Assembly: GCA_963678675.1 (NCBI GenBank)
Contig: OY783192.1
Location: forward strand, 21,530,622 to 21,594,621
Direction: 5' to 3'
Origin: Xiphydria camelus
Taxonomy: Eukaryota; Arthropoda; Insecta; Hymenoptera; Xiphydriidae
Length of the DNA: 64,000 nucleotides
Notes under the pieces: generated by a model
Seen by the model: only the letters and a program-made list of their open reading frames with translations
What the model was told of the DNA's origin: nothing
Database searches by the model: none
Made by a program: the position numbers and the translations under genes
Part shown: positions 22,546 through 35,146 of the stretch, piece by piece
Layout of the letters: every line of letters starts with the position of its first letter
Numbering within the stretch: the stretch's first letter is position 1

Positions 22546-23500
22546 CGGCAGTGTCTCGCGGCATGTTCATTCAAGTAGTTCGTCAGAACGACGCCGATAG
22601 CGCTGTCGCCGCGGGCACCCGTGTAACTTTACAGGAAAAATGTCTGCCCCCTTCGGCCCTCAATTTTTACATCGAGTTTTCTCAATAAATATACGGTTAT
22701 AACTAAAACTATGCTTAGTTACGCCATATAAATAGACTATTCTCTATTGACAGAGACCAGAATAAATGTTATAAGTTACATATTAACAGAGATTCTTCCT
22801 TAGCAACGCGAAGCCACGCCCCTCGCGCCTAAAAGTCGAGAATCCGATTTCTCGGGCGATATATATATGTCAAAATCTCACAAAAATTCCGCCTATCTTC
22901 GGCGATAGTCGGCCATGATCGGAAATGTGTAGACAGATGCGGTCACATGCATACGCCATCAAATGTATGGGAGAGTGTGTGAGAGAATATATTCCTTGAA
23001 TGTTTAGTTATGGTTTTCAAAATTAATAAAATATTTCCATTCGCGAAACGGTTTTCCTCGCGTTTACTTCGATCCTCGGACGCGCTTGTTAATAAAAAGT
23101 AAAAATTCAGTATAATCGGAGTTATGAATCTCAATAGTGGTGAATGTGACAAACGCTCAATATAGTTTAATAATCGTTTGTATTTTTTTCGAATATCGAG
23201 ATAGTGAACGGATGCAGTGTTATGTTCCTCTGGTTGCCTGTGCATGAAGTGCAGGAAAGGAGACGGCAGTATCTCAGAAGAATTGCCATCAGATAAGTTT
23301 AATTGCCATCTGACAGCTTTAACCTCACTTTCGATGGAAGGACAAATATCTTTGTGGTAATTCTATTTTTTGTTTTCAGCGTCATGCGAGCACGGGCCGA
23401 ATCGATGGATTAACAAATAAATTTGATGTTTCTTCTCCATCAAAGCCGTGGCAGAAGAATAGCAGATGCAATGGAATTGGATCACAATAATCAAGTAATT
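22527..23500 (+). repeat. long-TIR family, internal unit A
   Basis: A roughly 950-bp unit starting ATCAAGAGACACGGCAGTG, passing CACGCCCCTCGCGCC and CGAGAATCCGATTTCTCGGG, and ending with TGTTTTCAGCGTCATGCGAG. Near-copies lie at 24245-25165 and 52063-52985. No protein is evident; GC-box and AT-box-like stretches could be promoter remains. Confidence 0.75.
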
Positions 23501-23639
23501 GATTTAACCTTATTTTTTCTCTATTGATATATTCCCTACTTCGTACTATATTTTAAATAGTGAAATGCTGGATATAATTGTGTTATTTATAATTTGTTAC
23601 AGAAATAAACGTACTGCTATTCAATTCCACCCAGAAGGA

Positions 23640-23910
23640 CTCCTAATCATGTGCGAACCCGAGGGAGTTTCATTTGAACGAGAGATCGTCCACTTGTTGT
23701 TCCAAGAACCAGCTGCATTAGTTTATTCGTTGGGTTAGATCTGCTGCCTCGAGTGCATGGACGTGCGTTCATCCTTCAATATCCTCCCTACCATGATCTT
23801 ACTGATTCTAACCTCTGTTGCCACAGCCCGAATGCTCGTCGAAGGTTATTCCTTATTCTTTCTAGCACAGATCTATATTATGCTGCATCTGTATTCTTCT
23901 GGGACTACAT
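23640..23910 (-). pseudogene. transposase fragment, IS630-Tc1-mariner group
   Basis: Minus strand: VLERIRNN, then VATEVRISKIMVGRILKDER (helix-turn-helix region), then CNWFLEQQVDDPSF-like codons preceding the first catalytic Asp. Frames change between pieces and stops intervene. The same order recurs at 25345-25610, and the neighbouring catalytic piece is at 54850-55110. Confidence 0.55.
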
Positions 23911-24244
23911 AAAATAATTATAAAAACCCCATATAATTCAGCTCTGACAAGTACAATCTTATCGAGCTGTACCTTATCGAGACAATCTTTCGATGTAATG
24001 ATTCCAAAATGTTTCTATGATATTTGGCAACATTCGCGAATTTATCAAGAAATATATATTTCTAACATACGGTAGTATTCACGAATATTGCAAAATATCG
24101 CAGGAATGTTACAGAAAAGTTACTTGCAAAAACGTGCTTTGTGGGATGTAAATGATTATACCAGAGGCGAAGAAGAGATGAAATAAAAGTGAGGTACATG
24201 TACACTTCACGCTTGACAGGTCGGTATATAAATTGGAACTTGTG

Positions 24245-25165
24245 ATCAAGAGATACGGCAGTGTCTCGCGGCATGTTCGTTCAAGTAGTTTCGCGCTCAG
24301 ACACGACAGCGCTGATGTCGCGAGCGCACCCGTTTCTTTACACCACAAATGTCTGCCCCCTGGACCCCTCACTTTTTACATCGAATTTTCTCAATAAATA
24401 TACGGTTATAACCAAAACTATGCTTAGTTACGCCATCTAAATTGACTATTCTCTATTGATAGAGACCAGAATAAATGTTATAAGTTACATATTAACAGAG
24501 ATTTTTCCTTAGCAACTCGAAGCCACGCCCCTTGCGCCTAAAAGTCGAGAATCCGATTTCTCGGGCGATATATATATGTCAAAATCTCACGAAAATTCCG
24601 AGTACCTTCGGCGATATTCGGCCATGATCGGAAATATGTACACAGATACGGCCACACGCATACGCCATCAAATGTATGTTAGAGTGTGTGAGAGAATATA
24701 TTCCTTAAATGTTTGAGTATTTTCAAAGTTAATGAAATATCTCCATTCGCGAAACGATTAACCTCGCGTTTATTTCGATCCTCGGACGCGCTTGTTAATA
24801 AAATGTAAAAATTCAGTGTAATCGGAGTTATGAATCTCAATAGTGGTGAATGTTTATGTGTATAGTTTAATAATCGTTTGTTTTTTTTTCGATAATCGAG
24901 ATAGTGAACGGATGCAGTGCTGTGTTTCTCTGGTTGCCTGTGCATAAAGAGCAGGAAAGGAGACAGCAGTATCTCTGAAGAATTACCATCAGATAAGTTT
25001 AATTGCCATCTGACAGCTTTAACCTCACTTTCGATGGAAGGACAATTATCTTTGTAATAATTCTGTTTTTTTTTCAGCGTCATGCGAGCATGAGACGAAT
25101 TGATGGCTTTTATTCTCTGTCACAATCAAAGCCGTGGGAGAAAAATAGGAGATGCAATGAAATTG
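24245..25165 (+). repeat. long-TIR family, internal unit B
   Basis: Same order of landmarks as 22527-23500 with scattered substitutions (ATCAAGAGATACGGCAGTG at the start). Non-coding. Confidence 0.75.
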
Positions 25166-25344
25166 GATCACAACAATCAAGTAATTACTTTATCATTATT
25201 TTTTCTCTATCGATATATTTCCTCTTTCATACTATTACAAGTTCCAATTTACACACCGACCTGTCAAACCTGAAGTGTACATGTACCTCACTTCTATTTC
25301 ACCTGTTCTTCGTTTCCGTTGTAATGACAGTCAATGAGGAATCA

Positions 25345-25610
25345 CTGATACCGATTAGGGGGTTCGAGGGTTATTCCTTGTTCTTTCTAGCACAGCATCG
25401 ATATTTTACTGCACCTGTTTTCTTCTGGGACTTCCTAAAATAATTATAAAAACCCCATATGATTGTTATTTACAATTTGTTACAGATCGTATGCGAACCC
25501 GAGGGGATTTCTTTCGAACGAAGGATCATCCACTTGTTGTTCCAAGAACCAGTTGCATTAGTTCATTTGGCGAGCTGGATCTGCTGTCTCGAGTGCATGG
25601 ACGTGTGCCA
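25345..25610 (-). pseudogene. transposase fragment, IS630-Tc1-mariner group
   Basis: Minus strand: VLERTRNNPRTP near 25410, then CNWFLEQQVDDPSF codons near 25560-25520 with frame changes. A decayed copy equivalent to 23640-23910. Confidence 0.5.
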
Positions 25611-25639
25611 CTTTAAATAGATATTTTGTAATTTCCATC

Positions 25640-26085
25640 GTTACATCAGAGGCGAAGAAGAGATGAAATAGAAGTGAGGTACATGTACATTTCTCGTTTG
25701 ATACGTTGGTATATAAATTTGAACTTCTGATAGTATAATACGAAAGAGGAAATATATCGATAAAGGAAAAATAATAATAAAGTAGTTACTACATTATTGT
25801 AATCTAATTCCATTGTATCCCTTACTTTTCTGCCACGACTTTGATCGTTGATAGTGAAGAAAAATCAAATTTATTGGTTGATCCATCTACCATCAACAAT
25901 CAAAGTCGTGGCAGAAAAATAAGGGATACAATGGAATTGGCTTACAGTAATGTAGTAACTACTTTATTATTATTTTTTCTTTATCGATATATATTTCCTC
26001 TTTCGTATTATACTATCCCACAAGTTCGAATTTATATACCGACCTGTCAAACGTGAAGTGTACATGTACCTCACTTTCATTTCAA
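25640..26085. repeat. head-to-head hairpin of family ends
   Basis: About 200 bp on each side of position 25890 are reverse complements (CAATCAAAGTCGTGGCAG on one side, its complement on the other). It marks a junction between oppositely oriented copies. Confidence 0.7.
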
Positions 26086-26912
26086 TAAGTATTACTGCAG
26101 AACGAGTAGGTTAGAAGATTTTCATGAAGACTCATGATTTTCTGACATGTCATCTCGTACAGGTGCAACTGAAGCGGATCTAGCTCGTGTCCTTTCCGTA
26201 AAAAGATGACTCGATGGACATTGGAGAATGTCAGACTTCTCACCGAGCGCCTATTACCCACGGTACATTAATTGCAATACGCGCTTCTCGTTTCAACTAT
26301 TCTAGCGTTAAATAACTTTTACTTCTTTCAAGCTAATAACCTTTTATGAACTGTTCGTGGTAGGAGGCAACGATCAATAATAGCGACTCGTCATAGACAA
26401 GTGTGCCGAACTACTACTATGATAATGTGCCCAAGCTCACGGTCTATTCTGCGGTTAACGTTAACGTAATCGTGATTATGCTCGGGTGATGGGTGTTCCA
26501 AAAGAGGTAAAGGTGATACTAAACATCGGACGCTGTAAGCTGACTTGCTAGTGTATGCTTCGCAACTTGAACATCATCGCAGGAATAATTTGTCTACGAT
26601 TAGTCACAATCATTGATTGCTGCCCCCTACGATCAACAATTCGTACAAGGTAAATACTTTGAAAGAAGTGAAAGTTATTTAAAGCTGGAATAGTTGAATG
26701 AAAAGCGCATATTGCAATGAAAATACCGTGGGTGAAAGGCGCTCGGTAATAAGTTTGACAATGTCTGATGTCGATCGACTCATTTTCTTCAGGATAGGAC
26801 AGGAGTGACATCCTCTTTGTTTGCACCTTATGAAAGGGGACGTGCAAGAAAACCGCCAAAAACTTCATGAAAATCTTGTAACCTACTCGTTCTGCAGTAA
26901 TTACTTACTTAA
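26086..26912. repeat. palindromic element, copy 1
   Basis: Ends share ATTACTGCAGAACGAGTAGG in inverted orientation; arms of about 350 bp include TCGTACAGGTGCAACTGAAG. A second copy, split by a mariner, is at 55222-56857. Non-coding. Confidence 0.75.
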
Positions 26913-27708
26913 TCACTGGAAGTTGAAACCACAGTTACGGACACCGATTTTTAAACACTTGGGGAAACTCATCGAAGAAACCAGAATAATTATTTATCAC
27001 TTCTACACATTATTCATTATTATTTACAAATTAACAATTTCGAGGTTAGATACTTCCATCTGCCGAATTGACAGCTACCGGCAGATCAGGGGCCCCTTTC
27101 TCGTACTCGCTCGTATCTTTGCGTGCACGCATCTTAGCGAATAGACCAATCAGGATCAAGTATTCCGTATCAGGAAACGTATACGCATCTTATCGAGTAG
27201 ACCAATCAGGACCCCCACCACAACGGAATACTTGATCCTGATTGATCTATTCGCTAAGATGCGTATACGTAACTTTGCGAGTGACTTGAGAAATTTATTT
27301 ACGAGTAAGGGGGCCAAATTTCAGCGGTGCATGCAAAAGATTTCTTAAAACTATTCCAACGTCTCGAGTTCATATGTAACAACATATATTATACTGTCAT
27401 AAGTAGTATCTTTACATGTGATGAAACAATTCGTCACGGTTATTGGAAAAGTATACTTATTGTTAGAGAGTTAAAGGTAAAATGTCTACATGGATTTCTG
27501 AAGACGACCAAAATATAAGAAAAATCCGATGGCCTGTAAATTCGAAAGCGGTATGTTTTATTTCTCCAAAATACTAAAGCAAAGTGAAAAATATAAGGGC
27601 ACTCTAGTTTATAAATCCCTTTCAAAATATCACGAGAATAAATCAAAAGTAACGTGGTTATAATTAATTGGCTCGTATCGGTATAAAATATGAGACTTAA
27701 ATTTCGTG
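26913..27708. repeat. spacer with nested palindromic MITE (27085-27315)
   Basis: Within it, ATCTTAGCGAATAGACCAAT near 27131 recurs inverted near 27240-27260, together with GATCAAGTATTCCGT and its complement, giving a palindrome of roughly 230 bp. The rest is AT-rich. This whole spacer is absent between the corresponding palindromes at 56857-56863. Confidence 0.6.
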
Positions 27709-28503
27709 GTAATAAAAAGCTATTCTTCTACATGTACGTATCTTCCTCATGAATAAATTCCAAAAAGTAGTGAAATCCCCCCACAAAAACAGATTCTCTG
27801 TAAAAAAAGGCGGCATGTTCATTCAGTGCCAATAAAAATTGATACGTAAAATACTCTCCAAAAAAGATTTGAAATCAATTAAGATCGCCATGTTCAAGAT
27901 TTATATATAAAAAGTAAAAGGCATCATTTTACAGGAAAATTATTGTCTCGTTACTAAAAAATTCGACTAAAAAAATTATAAACAATTTTTTCATAAAAAA
28001 GTACTTGCCGCGTTTTTTCCTTCAAAATAAAAAATTTACAGAGAATTACATTCGATGTTTATGCACTTATGATTTTAAATAAATTCATACACTTATATGA
28101 TACCACCGGTATACCGAACGTCGCACGAGAAACCGATCAGGCGGGGGCCTTCTGAATTTCTCTGAATTTGACTTCGGCAGTGCAATTTATGAATCACTCC
28201 AGCACCGTCCAAGCACTACAAAATATTCGGTATAGTGGACAAAATATGAAAACTTAAACGCGGCAAGTTCTTTTTTATTAAATTTTTTTTATAAATTCTT
28301 TAGTCGAATTTTTTAGTAACTTGATTTACAATAATTTTCCTTTCAAATGATGCCTTTTACTTTTTATATATAAATCTTGAACATAGCGATCTTAATTGAT
28401 TTCAAATCTTTTTTGGAGAGTATTTTACGTAGGTATCAATTTTTGTTGGCACTGAATGAACATGCCGCCTTTTTTTTTACAGAGAATCTGTTTTTGTGGG
28501 TTT
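27709..28503. repeat. foldback element, copy 1
   Basis: CACAAAAACAGATTCTCTG near 27783 and its complement near 28480-28500 delimit arms of about 270 bp. The centre contains GAATTTCTCTGAATTTGACT. A second copy is at 56863-57585. Non-coding. Confidence 0.8.
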
Positions 28504-28639
28504 AAAATATACTGAACTTATATATACTCTGCGTAGAAATTAAGAAACTATATTAATCTGAGTTAGCCAATTCTATAGGCGGCGAGCGAATATTGTTTAG
28601 CAGCGCCTCTCCTAGGCGAACCGAAACATTTATTACGGG

Positions 28640-28765
28640 AACTGACCAGAGTCACTTAGGTCGGGTGTCCACCGGGTCGGGCCGACCAGAATCGCTGAGC
28701 CGATCGCTGAGCACTTGAGTATATCTATATATACCCAATCTGTATATCTATATATACCCATACAA

Positions 28766-28840
<75 letters not shown>

Positions 28841-28918
28841 CCAAGTGCCCAGCGATCGGCCCAATTGTGGTCGGCCCGATCCGGTGGACACCCGGCCTTG
28901 TAGTTAAGTGACCGTAGG
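28640..28918. repeat. foldback repeat with central (AT)n
   Basis: GGGTGTCCACCGGGTCGGGC near 28661 pairs with GCCCGATCCGGTGGACACCC near 28876; the loop is a long AT/TATA microsatellite (about 28760-28836). Confidence 0.8.
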
Positions 28919-29239
28919 ACCTGATGTGTCAATGTCAACTTGCTGGCAATGGATACTATAATTTATTTCAGCTTTCCGGCTGTAAAATGTATGCATCATA
29001 ATGATGCTTCGTATAAAAATGGCCTAAAATTAGTCTTTTCTAAACATGTTTTAAAAGCGAGTAAGCGCACACACACACAAATGTGGTATAACCCAAATTT
29101 CTGTGATAGAAGACCGTGTGATTCGCCAGACATCAGTAACTCTTAATCCATATTCAGTTACTTTAGAAGTAAGTAGTCAATAGCTTTCCCCTTGCGACTT
29201 TGTCCGCGTGAGAATCACGAAATAATCTCTTCTTTATTT

Positions 29240-29490
29240 TACTCCCTTAAGGGAGTTGGCATATAGATAGTAGATATATAAAAAAACGTGCGTATTCAAA
29301 TGCAACGTTGTATTAAAATTTCAAAGCAATCGGTGAAAAACTTTCGGAAATTTAAAAGATACATTTTTATTCATTTACCCCCTTAAGGAGTAGGTATATA
29401 AAGAGTAGGTATATATGAAAAACGCGCGTATTCGAATGCAACGTTATATGTCCAAATTTCAAAGCAATCGGTAAAGAACTTTCGGAGATC
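29240..29490. repeat. 138-bp tandem duplication
   Basis: Two copies containing TTTCAAAGCAATCGGTGAAA and ACTTTCGGA, with CAATCGG at 29327 and 29465. The wording resembles tails of decayed insect retroposons, but no coding remains. Confidence 0.65.
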
Positions 29491-30454
29491 TTACGACGCG
29501 GTCTCAACGTGTCGACATTGACGTGACACATGCACAATACAGGTATGTAGTGCTCTCGCCCAGTTTATGACCCTGTGAGACCGCGACGTTAGACCTTGAA
29601 GAAATGAATATAACATTTTTATTTAAACGTGTATATGGAAGATAGAAGAAGATAGATAGCGGTGTTTTTATTAGAATGGGTATTGCGGAAAGCGGTTCAT
29701 TACGACTCGTCCAGTAATTAATCCTTCCGGGAAAGGTGCATGGCTGCGGGCTCATTGACAGCCTAAATTCGCCAAAACCTACCGCTTCGCCATTGTGACC
29801 GATTTACAAAATGTATCAAGTGACTTGAGTTTGTGTTAATATGTGTTCCGTCGCAAGGGGACTTCTATGTCATTTCTTACCGCTCACTATCATCGCAACC
29901 TAAGTAACGCGCCAATCTAGATCTAATCTCTACATCGATCGCGAACAGTGTATGGCTTTCCTGGATAAACCAGGTATCAAAATTCCCCAATTGTCCATCG
30001 ACTGCATCCGACATTCCTCCCCTTAATCCAGCTCGGATCGCTTTTGTGACGGTACCTATTGAAGCAGGCACTGCGAGAGACGGCTTGCTACGAATCGCTC
30101 TAAAATTACCTTCGGAGAAAAGTTCGGAACTGCGACATTTACGACCTAGGTATGTTTATCGAAATATTCGTTTCGCCTACGACGCGATTAATTCTAGTCG
30201 GCGAATTATTTGTGGTCGATGCTACCAAGAAGCACGAATCGACCCTCCTAATTCCGTCGCTCGTTGCGATGGAACAGGATTGACAGCTGGCACGTCGCAG
30301 TCAACTCATTCCCGTGGAAACTGTACAAAGTCGCCGATGGTGGCGCTGGTAGCAAATTCGCTCGCCGCCTATAGATAGCAATGATAGAATTATTAAAAAT
30401 GAAAACGCATCTTGAATATAATTTACTTTAGCCTTTTCTTCATTCTGATTCGTC
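29491..30454. other. GC-richer stretch, no recognised gene
   Basis: Open frames of 110 codons (30046-30378, plus) and 64 codons (30071-29877, minus) share a small region but match nothing I know. It lacks the repeat structure of its surroundings and may be a piece of single-copy DNA. Confidence 0.3.
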
Positions 30455-31144
30455 ACTGACCGTCGTTACACCAGAGACGGGGAAGAAGAAGAGATAAAAT
30501 AGAAATGAGGTACCTGTATACTTCACGCTTGACAGGTCGGTGTATAAATTGGAACTTGTGATAGTACGAAAGAGGAAATACATCGATAGAAAAATAATAA
30601 TAATAATAATGTAATTACTTGATTATTGTGATCCAATTCCATTGTATCCCCTATTTTTCTGCCACGGCTTTGATTGTTGACAGAGAAGAAGAATCAAATT
30701 TATTAGTTAATCCATCGATTCGTCCCGTTCTCGCATGACGCTAAAAACAAAATATAGAATGACCACAAAGATATTAGTGTCCTTCATATGCAATCAAAGT
30801 GATGTTAAAGCGGTCAGATAGAAAGTAACTTATCTGATGACAATTCTTCTGTGATACTGCCGTCTCCTGTCCTGCTCTTTATGCACAAGCAACCAGAGAA
30901 AAATAGCACTGCATCCTTTCACTATCTTGATTATTCGAAAAAAATGCAAACGATTATCAAACTATACGGAGCGTCTGTCACATTCAGCACCATTGAGATG
31001 ACCGATGTTTTTCGTACTGAAACGTCTATTTGGTTCGTGTCTGGACTGTCGGTATTATCACCGAATTTGAGGGAGCCATTTTGGATCGGGTGCGCCTACC
31101 GATATGCAACCCATCCGCTAGTGTGTATTTACTGGAACCCCCTG
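30455..31144 (-). repeat. right long terminal inverted repeat
   Basis: Reverse complement of 21849-22545 with modest divergence; ends GGAACCCCCTG before TA. Confidence 0.8.
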
Positions 31145-31921
31145 TATAAACTTCGTTTGCACGTCACCATCTTGACATCATAATGGAACATTAACTATTA
31201 ATTAAAGCAATTGACCCATGAAGAGTATTCGGTGAGAAGGGATATGTATGCATTAAAATATCTAATTGTTTAATTAACCAGATGTGATTCTTGTTGAATT
31301 TAATTATTAAATGAATAAACAGAAAAAAAGGAATAAATGCAAGTGGGGTCAGAACTGAAAAATAATTATAAATGAACAAAGTTAATTCTACAATTCTTGA
31401 ATCTGTCTGAATCTATTTTAATCTTCTATATCTTCCAGACATTTTTTAATAATGCTTCCTTAGTAAATAAAATCAATTTGTTCATAAAATTATTGAGCAA
31501 AATTCATCTTTGAAAGTGCTCTGAGAAATTTGAAAAAAATTCAGGAAGAAACTTATGAATATATTATTAAACACGCTTCTAAAGTGGATTTAATACATAT
31601 CTGCAATTGTACGGAGGATATACATTATCGAGAGAACCCGAAAGTTACTTTGTAACAGCCCTCTATAGTATAGCTGTAGTGACGCTGACGAAATCCCTAA
31701 AGTACACTTAGAGCTATAAGTAAGAAATTTGTAATACCTCGTTGGGCGATTCGTACCTACTATATTCGATTTAATCATTCGCCGTTTCGAGGATATTATT
31801 ACCATATAAAGTAGCCATTTATTGGAACTCCAATAATGCTCGAGCTCGCCGTTAACACGCAAATCCTTCGAGATTCGATCGAATGAAACTAAACTCCAAC
31901 GGAGTCTAGTAAGAAAGTCTA
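31145..31921. other. AT-rich stretch without gene
   Basis: Only overlapping short frames; nothing recognisable. Confidence 0.4.
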
Positions 31922-32524
31922 CAAGGTCTCCACGTATGTTGTTGACATAGGACGATATGGCACGTAGCGTTTTGTAGACAGTAGGGTGTACGCTATTGGT
32001 CGGAGATGCAAGGACGATGAACAATTGTCTCTATCTATCGCCGGCAGACGTCAATCATCGCGAGAGAAGTTCCCTAGAGCGTAAAAACCTAGCAGATGAG
32101 AAAGTATGGCGGGTGAGGGGTTCGCGTCTTTACAAAGTGGAATTTGTCGGAGTAATTGTATTTTTTGGAAATAAAACGTGGTTTTCAAAGTTAATAAAAT
32201 ATTTCCATTCGCGAAACGATTTCCCTTGCGTTTATTTCGATCCTCGGACGCGCTTGTTAATAAAAAGTAAAAATTCAGTTAAATCGAAGTAATGAAGGAA
32301 GGGTGATAACATGTTTTTACGCGTACCCGTCACCCGCCATACTTTCTCGTCTGCTAGGTTTTTACGCCCTAGGGAACTTCTCTCGCGACAATTGACGTCT
32401 GCCGGCGATAGACAGAGCCAATCGTTCGTCGTCCTTGCACCTCCGACCAATAGCGTACAGCCTACAGTCTACAAAACGCTACGTGCCATATCGTCCTATG
32501 TCAACAACATACGTGGAGACCCTG
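31922..32524. mobile_element. TA-flanked palindromic MITE, CAGGGTCTCCACG tips
   Basis: Left CAAGGTCTCCACGTATGTTG, right inverted CAGGGTCTCCACGTATGTTG; TA at 31920-31921 and 32525-32526. Arms of about 200 bp. The spacer (about 32165-32295) is a copy of part of the internal unit seen at 23035-23125 (CGATCCTCGGACGCGCTTG). Confidence 0.85.
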
Positions 32525-32647
32525 TATAAGACACATCGAATTATAACCCTTACAAATTCAAAAATACGGGGGATTATTTTGAATTGTGTATTCGTTTCTC
32601 CAACAACACTACCAAAAGAAATCTACCAAAGATTTATCAAATTTTAA

Positions 32648-33541
32648 CCCGTAGTGGTCACACCTAAAAATAACGTAGTGGTCACACTGGGTCCAATGGA
32701 CCCCACGCAGAAAAACAGTTGCTATTTGCGTTCTTTTTAATGTATCAACTCAAACCTTGAACTGGAATTTAGTTTAAGACTTCCTCTTTATAATCCAATA
32801 ATTCTGCTCTCCTTTTTTAAATTTGTTTATATTGAAAAAACACGAGAAAAAATTTGACGAGAAATTTGACCTTTTTCACAAAAGTATTCATCAAAATTTC
32901 AATTTTTGATAGAGCAAAAAAACTTTCTGAGTTTTACTCTCAAAATAGTATACTTTTAAGAAAAAAACAGTATTATAACGAGCTTTGAAAAAAGTATATT
33001 TATTTTACAGTTTGAAGATATCAATTTTCATGAAACTCGTAAAATCAAATAGGTCGGTTTTGAACGTGTAAAATAAAGTGAAAAACTGTTTTTATGAGAA
33101 AAAATTTATATTTTATTAATAATTACATTAAGAAAAGTAAAACAAGTTTCTACTAACTGAAAAACTACTTTTGCCCAGTGCAATCAGCGCCTTAATTCAT
33201 CCGATTGTGGCAAAAAAATTACAGTACGTGCACTAATACTTACGTTTTCAATCACACTTTAATGAAAAAAAAATTTTTTATGAGGACACGTTTTTTTTCG
33301 ATTTTGCCACGCTATGGTCACACTGGGTCTGCTGAACCCCAGAAAGAAAAACGTCCGTACAAATCGTTGTTTACAGACGCAATGACGTCACGCTGACTTT
33401 CGAAAACCCTTTAAACTTATTGTAGTACCTTCAAACAAACACACTGGTGGTGTCATAAGTTCCTTTCTAAACCGTCTTTTCGAAGGTACGTAGACGCAAA
33501 GTTAGCCTGGGATCCACTGGACCCAGTGTGACCACTACAGG
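32648..33541. mobile_element. piggyBac-like non-autonomous element
   Basis: TTAA at 32644-32647 and 33542-33545. Left tip CCCGTAGTGGTCACAC; inverted right tip CCTGTAGTGGTCACAC. A sub-terminal block GGTCACACTGGGTC occurs at 32681, 33313 and, inverted, near 33515, each followed by a GGACC-type palindrome. 894 bp, no transposase. Confidence 0.8.
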
Positions 33542-33545
33542 TTAA

Positions 33546-34389
33546 ACTTCTGTATTGAAAAATTCAACACTAATAAATTATATCACCGAGGCAAATCATA
33601 ACTGATGAGAAAAATATATCTTTAACCTAAGACTAGAATCACTTCAAAAATATATGTTATTAGTTCAAGAAAGTATATATCTCGCACCAATAATTATTTC
33701 TCTAAATGCATATTGCACCTACCTACAATTATTCTGATTACGATTATCTCGTTATGGATTCAGTTTTGACTTATATTGGTGTATCAACATACAATATTTT
33801 TGAAAATTAAAACAGTCTTTTAGAAAGTATCATACCAACTTATTATTAAGTACATTAGTTAATGAGACATTTTAGATATTCATGAATAATATGAAGTACT
33901 TCTTTAAGATGACTCTTCGGATATGCATATAGCGAGAATTATTTAACATTTTTTAATGACAATCTCAAACAGTCAATTTTTTGCGTTGCCTAGAAATGCC
34001 TCACATGTATGAATTTATCCCATTTTCCCCTACACTGAATTTGTAGATAGCATAGATACCCGCAACTATGGCATCAGTAGATAGTGAATTCCTCATGAAA
34101 TAAAAAACTAGATACATAAAGTACACTTGATAACAAACAAGGTTCAACAATTTAGGATCAAAGGTAATTTTAAGTTGACTAATAAGAAACTATAGTTCCA
34201 ACCGTAAACGTTGACGATATTTACAGTTAAAACTTGTCACATTGGTAAACTTAAAACAACTCTAGTTCCTCAAATATTGCATCCTAAAGATTGCCAGATA
34301 CGCTTCGTACACCTAATAAATCCTGATGAGGAATCCATAATTTTGCACTGATACGGCAGTTACGGAACACCCTGTATACGAATGAAAAC
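33546..34389. other. AT-rich stretch without gene
   Basis: No gene or clear repeat. ACACCCTGTATACG near 34370 looks like an orphan CAGGGTGT-type tip. Confidence 0.4.
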
Positions 34390-34930
34390 GAGAGGGTGGC
34401 AATTATAGATCAGCGATGGCTGATGCATATGGCAAGACAAGACGCGGAACGCTGCTGATATTACTGCCAGTTCAGTACCGGTGTCGCGCGAGGGTAGACG
34501 AGCTAATACGTCAGGGTGGTGTTTGGTCAGCCGCAGGCCACCGGGCGATTAATCATCATTAAGTTTAATCACGCAAGGCACGGGGACGGCCGCGAGTGTA
34601 GAGCGAGAGAGGAGAAAGAGGAAAAGCCGAGTAGGTGCGAACCGCGACCCTGCTGATGGGCCGTGTCCTACATTTCCGCCGCGGGATGATCCAAGCCGTT
34701 CATTAATATTGATAAGGTTTATTAATTCGGGTAGACGCCTTTGTTGCGTCGACGGGTCGGAGTTAGGTTACTCGCAAGGCGTCTCTAGAGCGCACGCATT
34801 TAAAGAACGAGCGAGATGCCTCCTCGCTTTCTAACGATAAGTGACGCGATGGTGTCTATGCCGTCCAGAAACGGAATCGCGAAGACACTTAAACGCACCG
34901 ATTAACCGTCGTATTGGTTTAATAAATATA
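34390..34930. promoter_or_regulatory. GC-richer non-repetitive island, candidate regulatory DNA
   Basis: Unlike its surroundings, this stretch has no inverted or tandem structure and higher GC. It contains clusters of homeodomain-core words (CGATTAATCATCATTAAG at 34548; ATTAATATTGATAAGG and TTATTAATTCGGG near 34704-34730; GATTAACCG near 34900). There is no coding signal. It could be an enhancer of a neighbouring gene outside the window; this is inference from composition only. Confidence 0.3.
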
Positions 34931-35019
34931 ATAGAAATGAAATGAGATCACTTCGAAATATTGCCAGCAAATATTGTTATGACACCCAGGTGGAAAAGAT
35001 GTATATGAATTATACTAGG

Positions 35020-35100
35020 AGGCTCCGCCCCCTACTCGCTTCGCTCGTCAACCCCCGGGGGGCTTTTGCCCCTGCGCCGCTATCGCAGCGCTCCCCCAAG
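35020..35100. repeat. GC-rich hairpin repeat
   Basis: Short hairpins around GGAGGCTCCGCCCCCTACTC and CCCCCGGGGGG, related to 21780-21842. Confidence 0.45.
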
Positions 35101-35146
35101 CTTTTGCAGCAGCATTACGTCGTTACTGTCTTTTCTGTTCAATACG

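Larger units (their letters stand above)
21849..31144. mobile_element. 9.3-kb composite with about 690-bp inverted ends
   Basis: CAGGGGATCCCAGTAAATAC at 21849 and the inverted CAGGGGGTTCCAGTAAATAC ending at 31144 are both followed outward by TA. The reverse-complement match extends about 690 bp inward on each side with modest divergence. Inside lie two further partial copies of the family's internal unit, minus-strand transposase fragments, and nested palindromes. It may be one large element or two family members in opposite orientation that trapped DNA between them. Confidence 0.7.

Noticed and set aside
25003..25443. 146-codon open frame on the plus strand
   Set aside because: It overlaps repeat unit B and antisense transposase codons; no family resemblance and a hydrophobic low-complexity composition.
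31590..32024. 144-codon minus-strand frame
   Set aside because: It crosses the left boundary of the 31922-32524 MITE, so it combines unrelated sequences.
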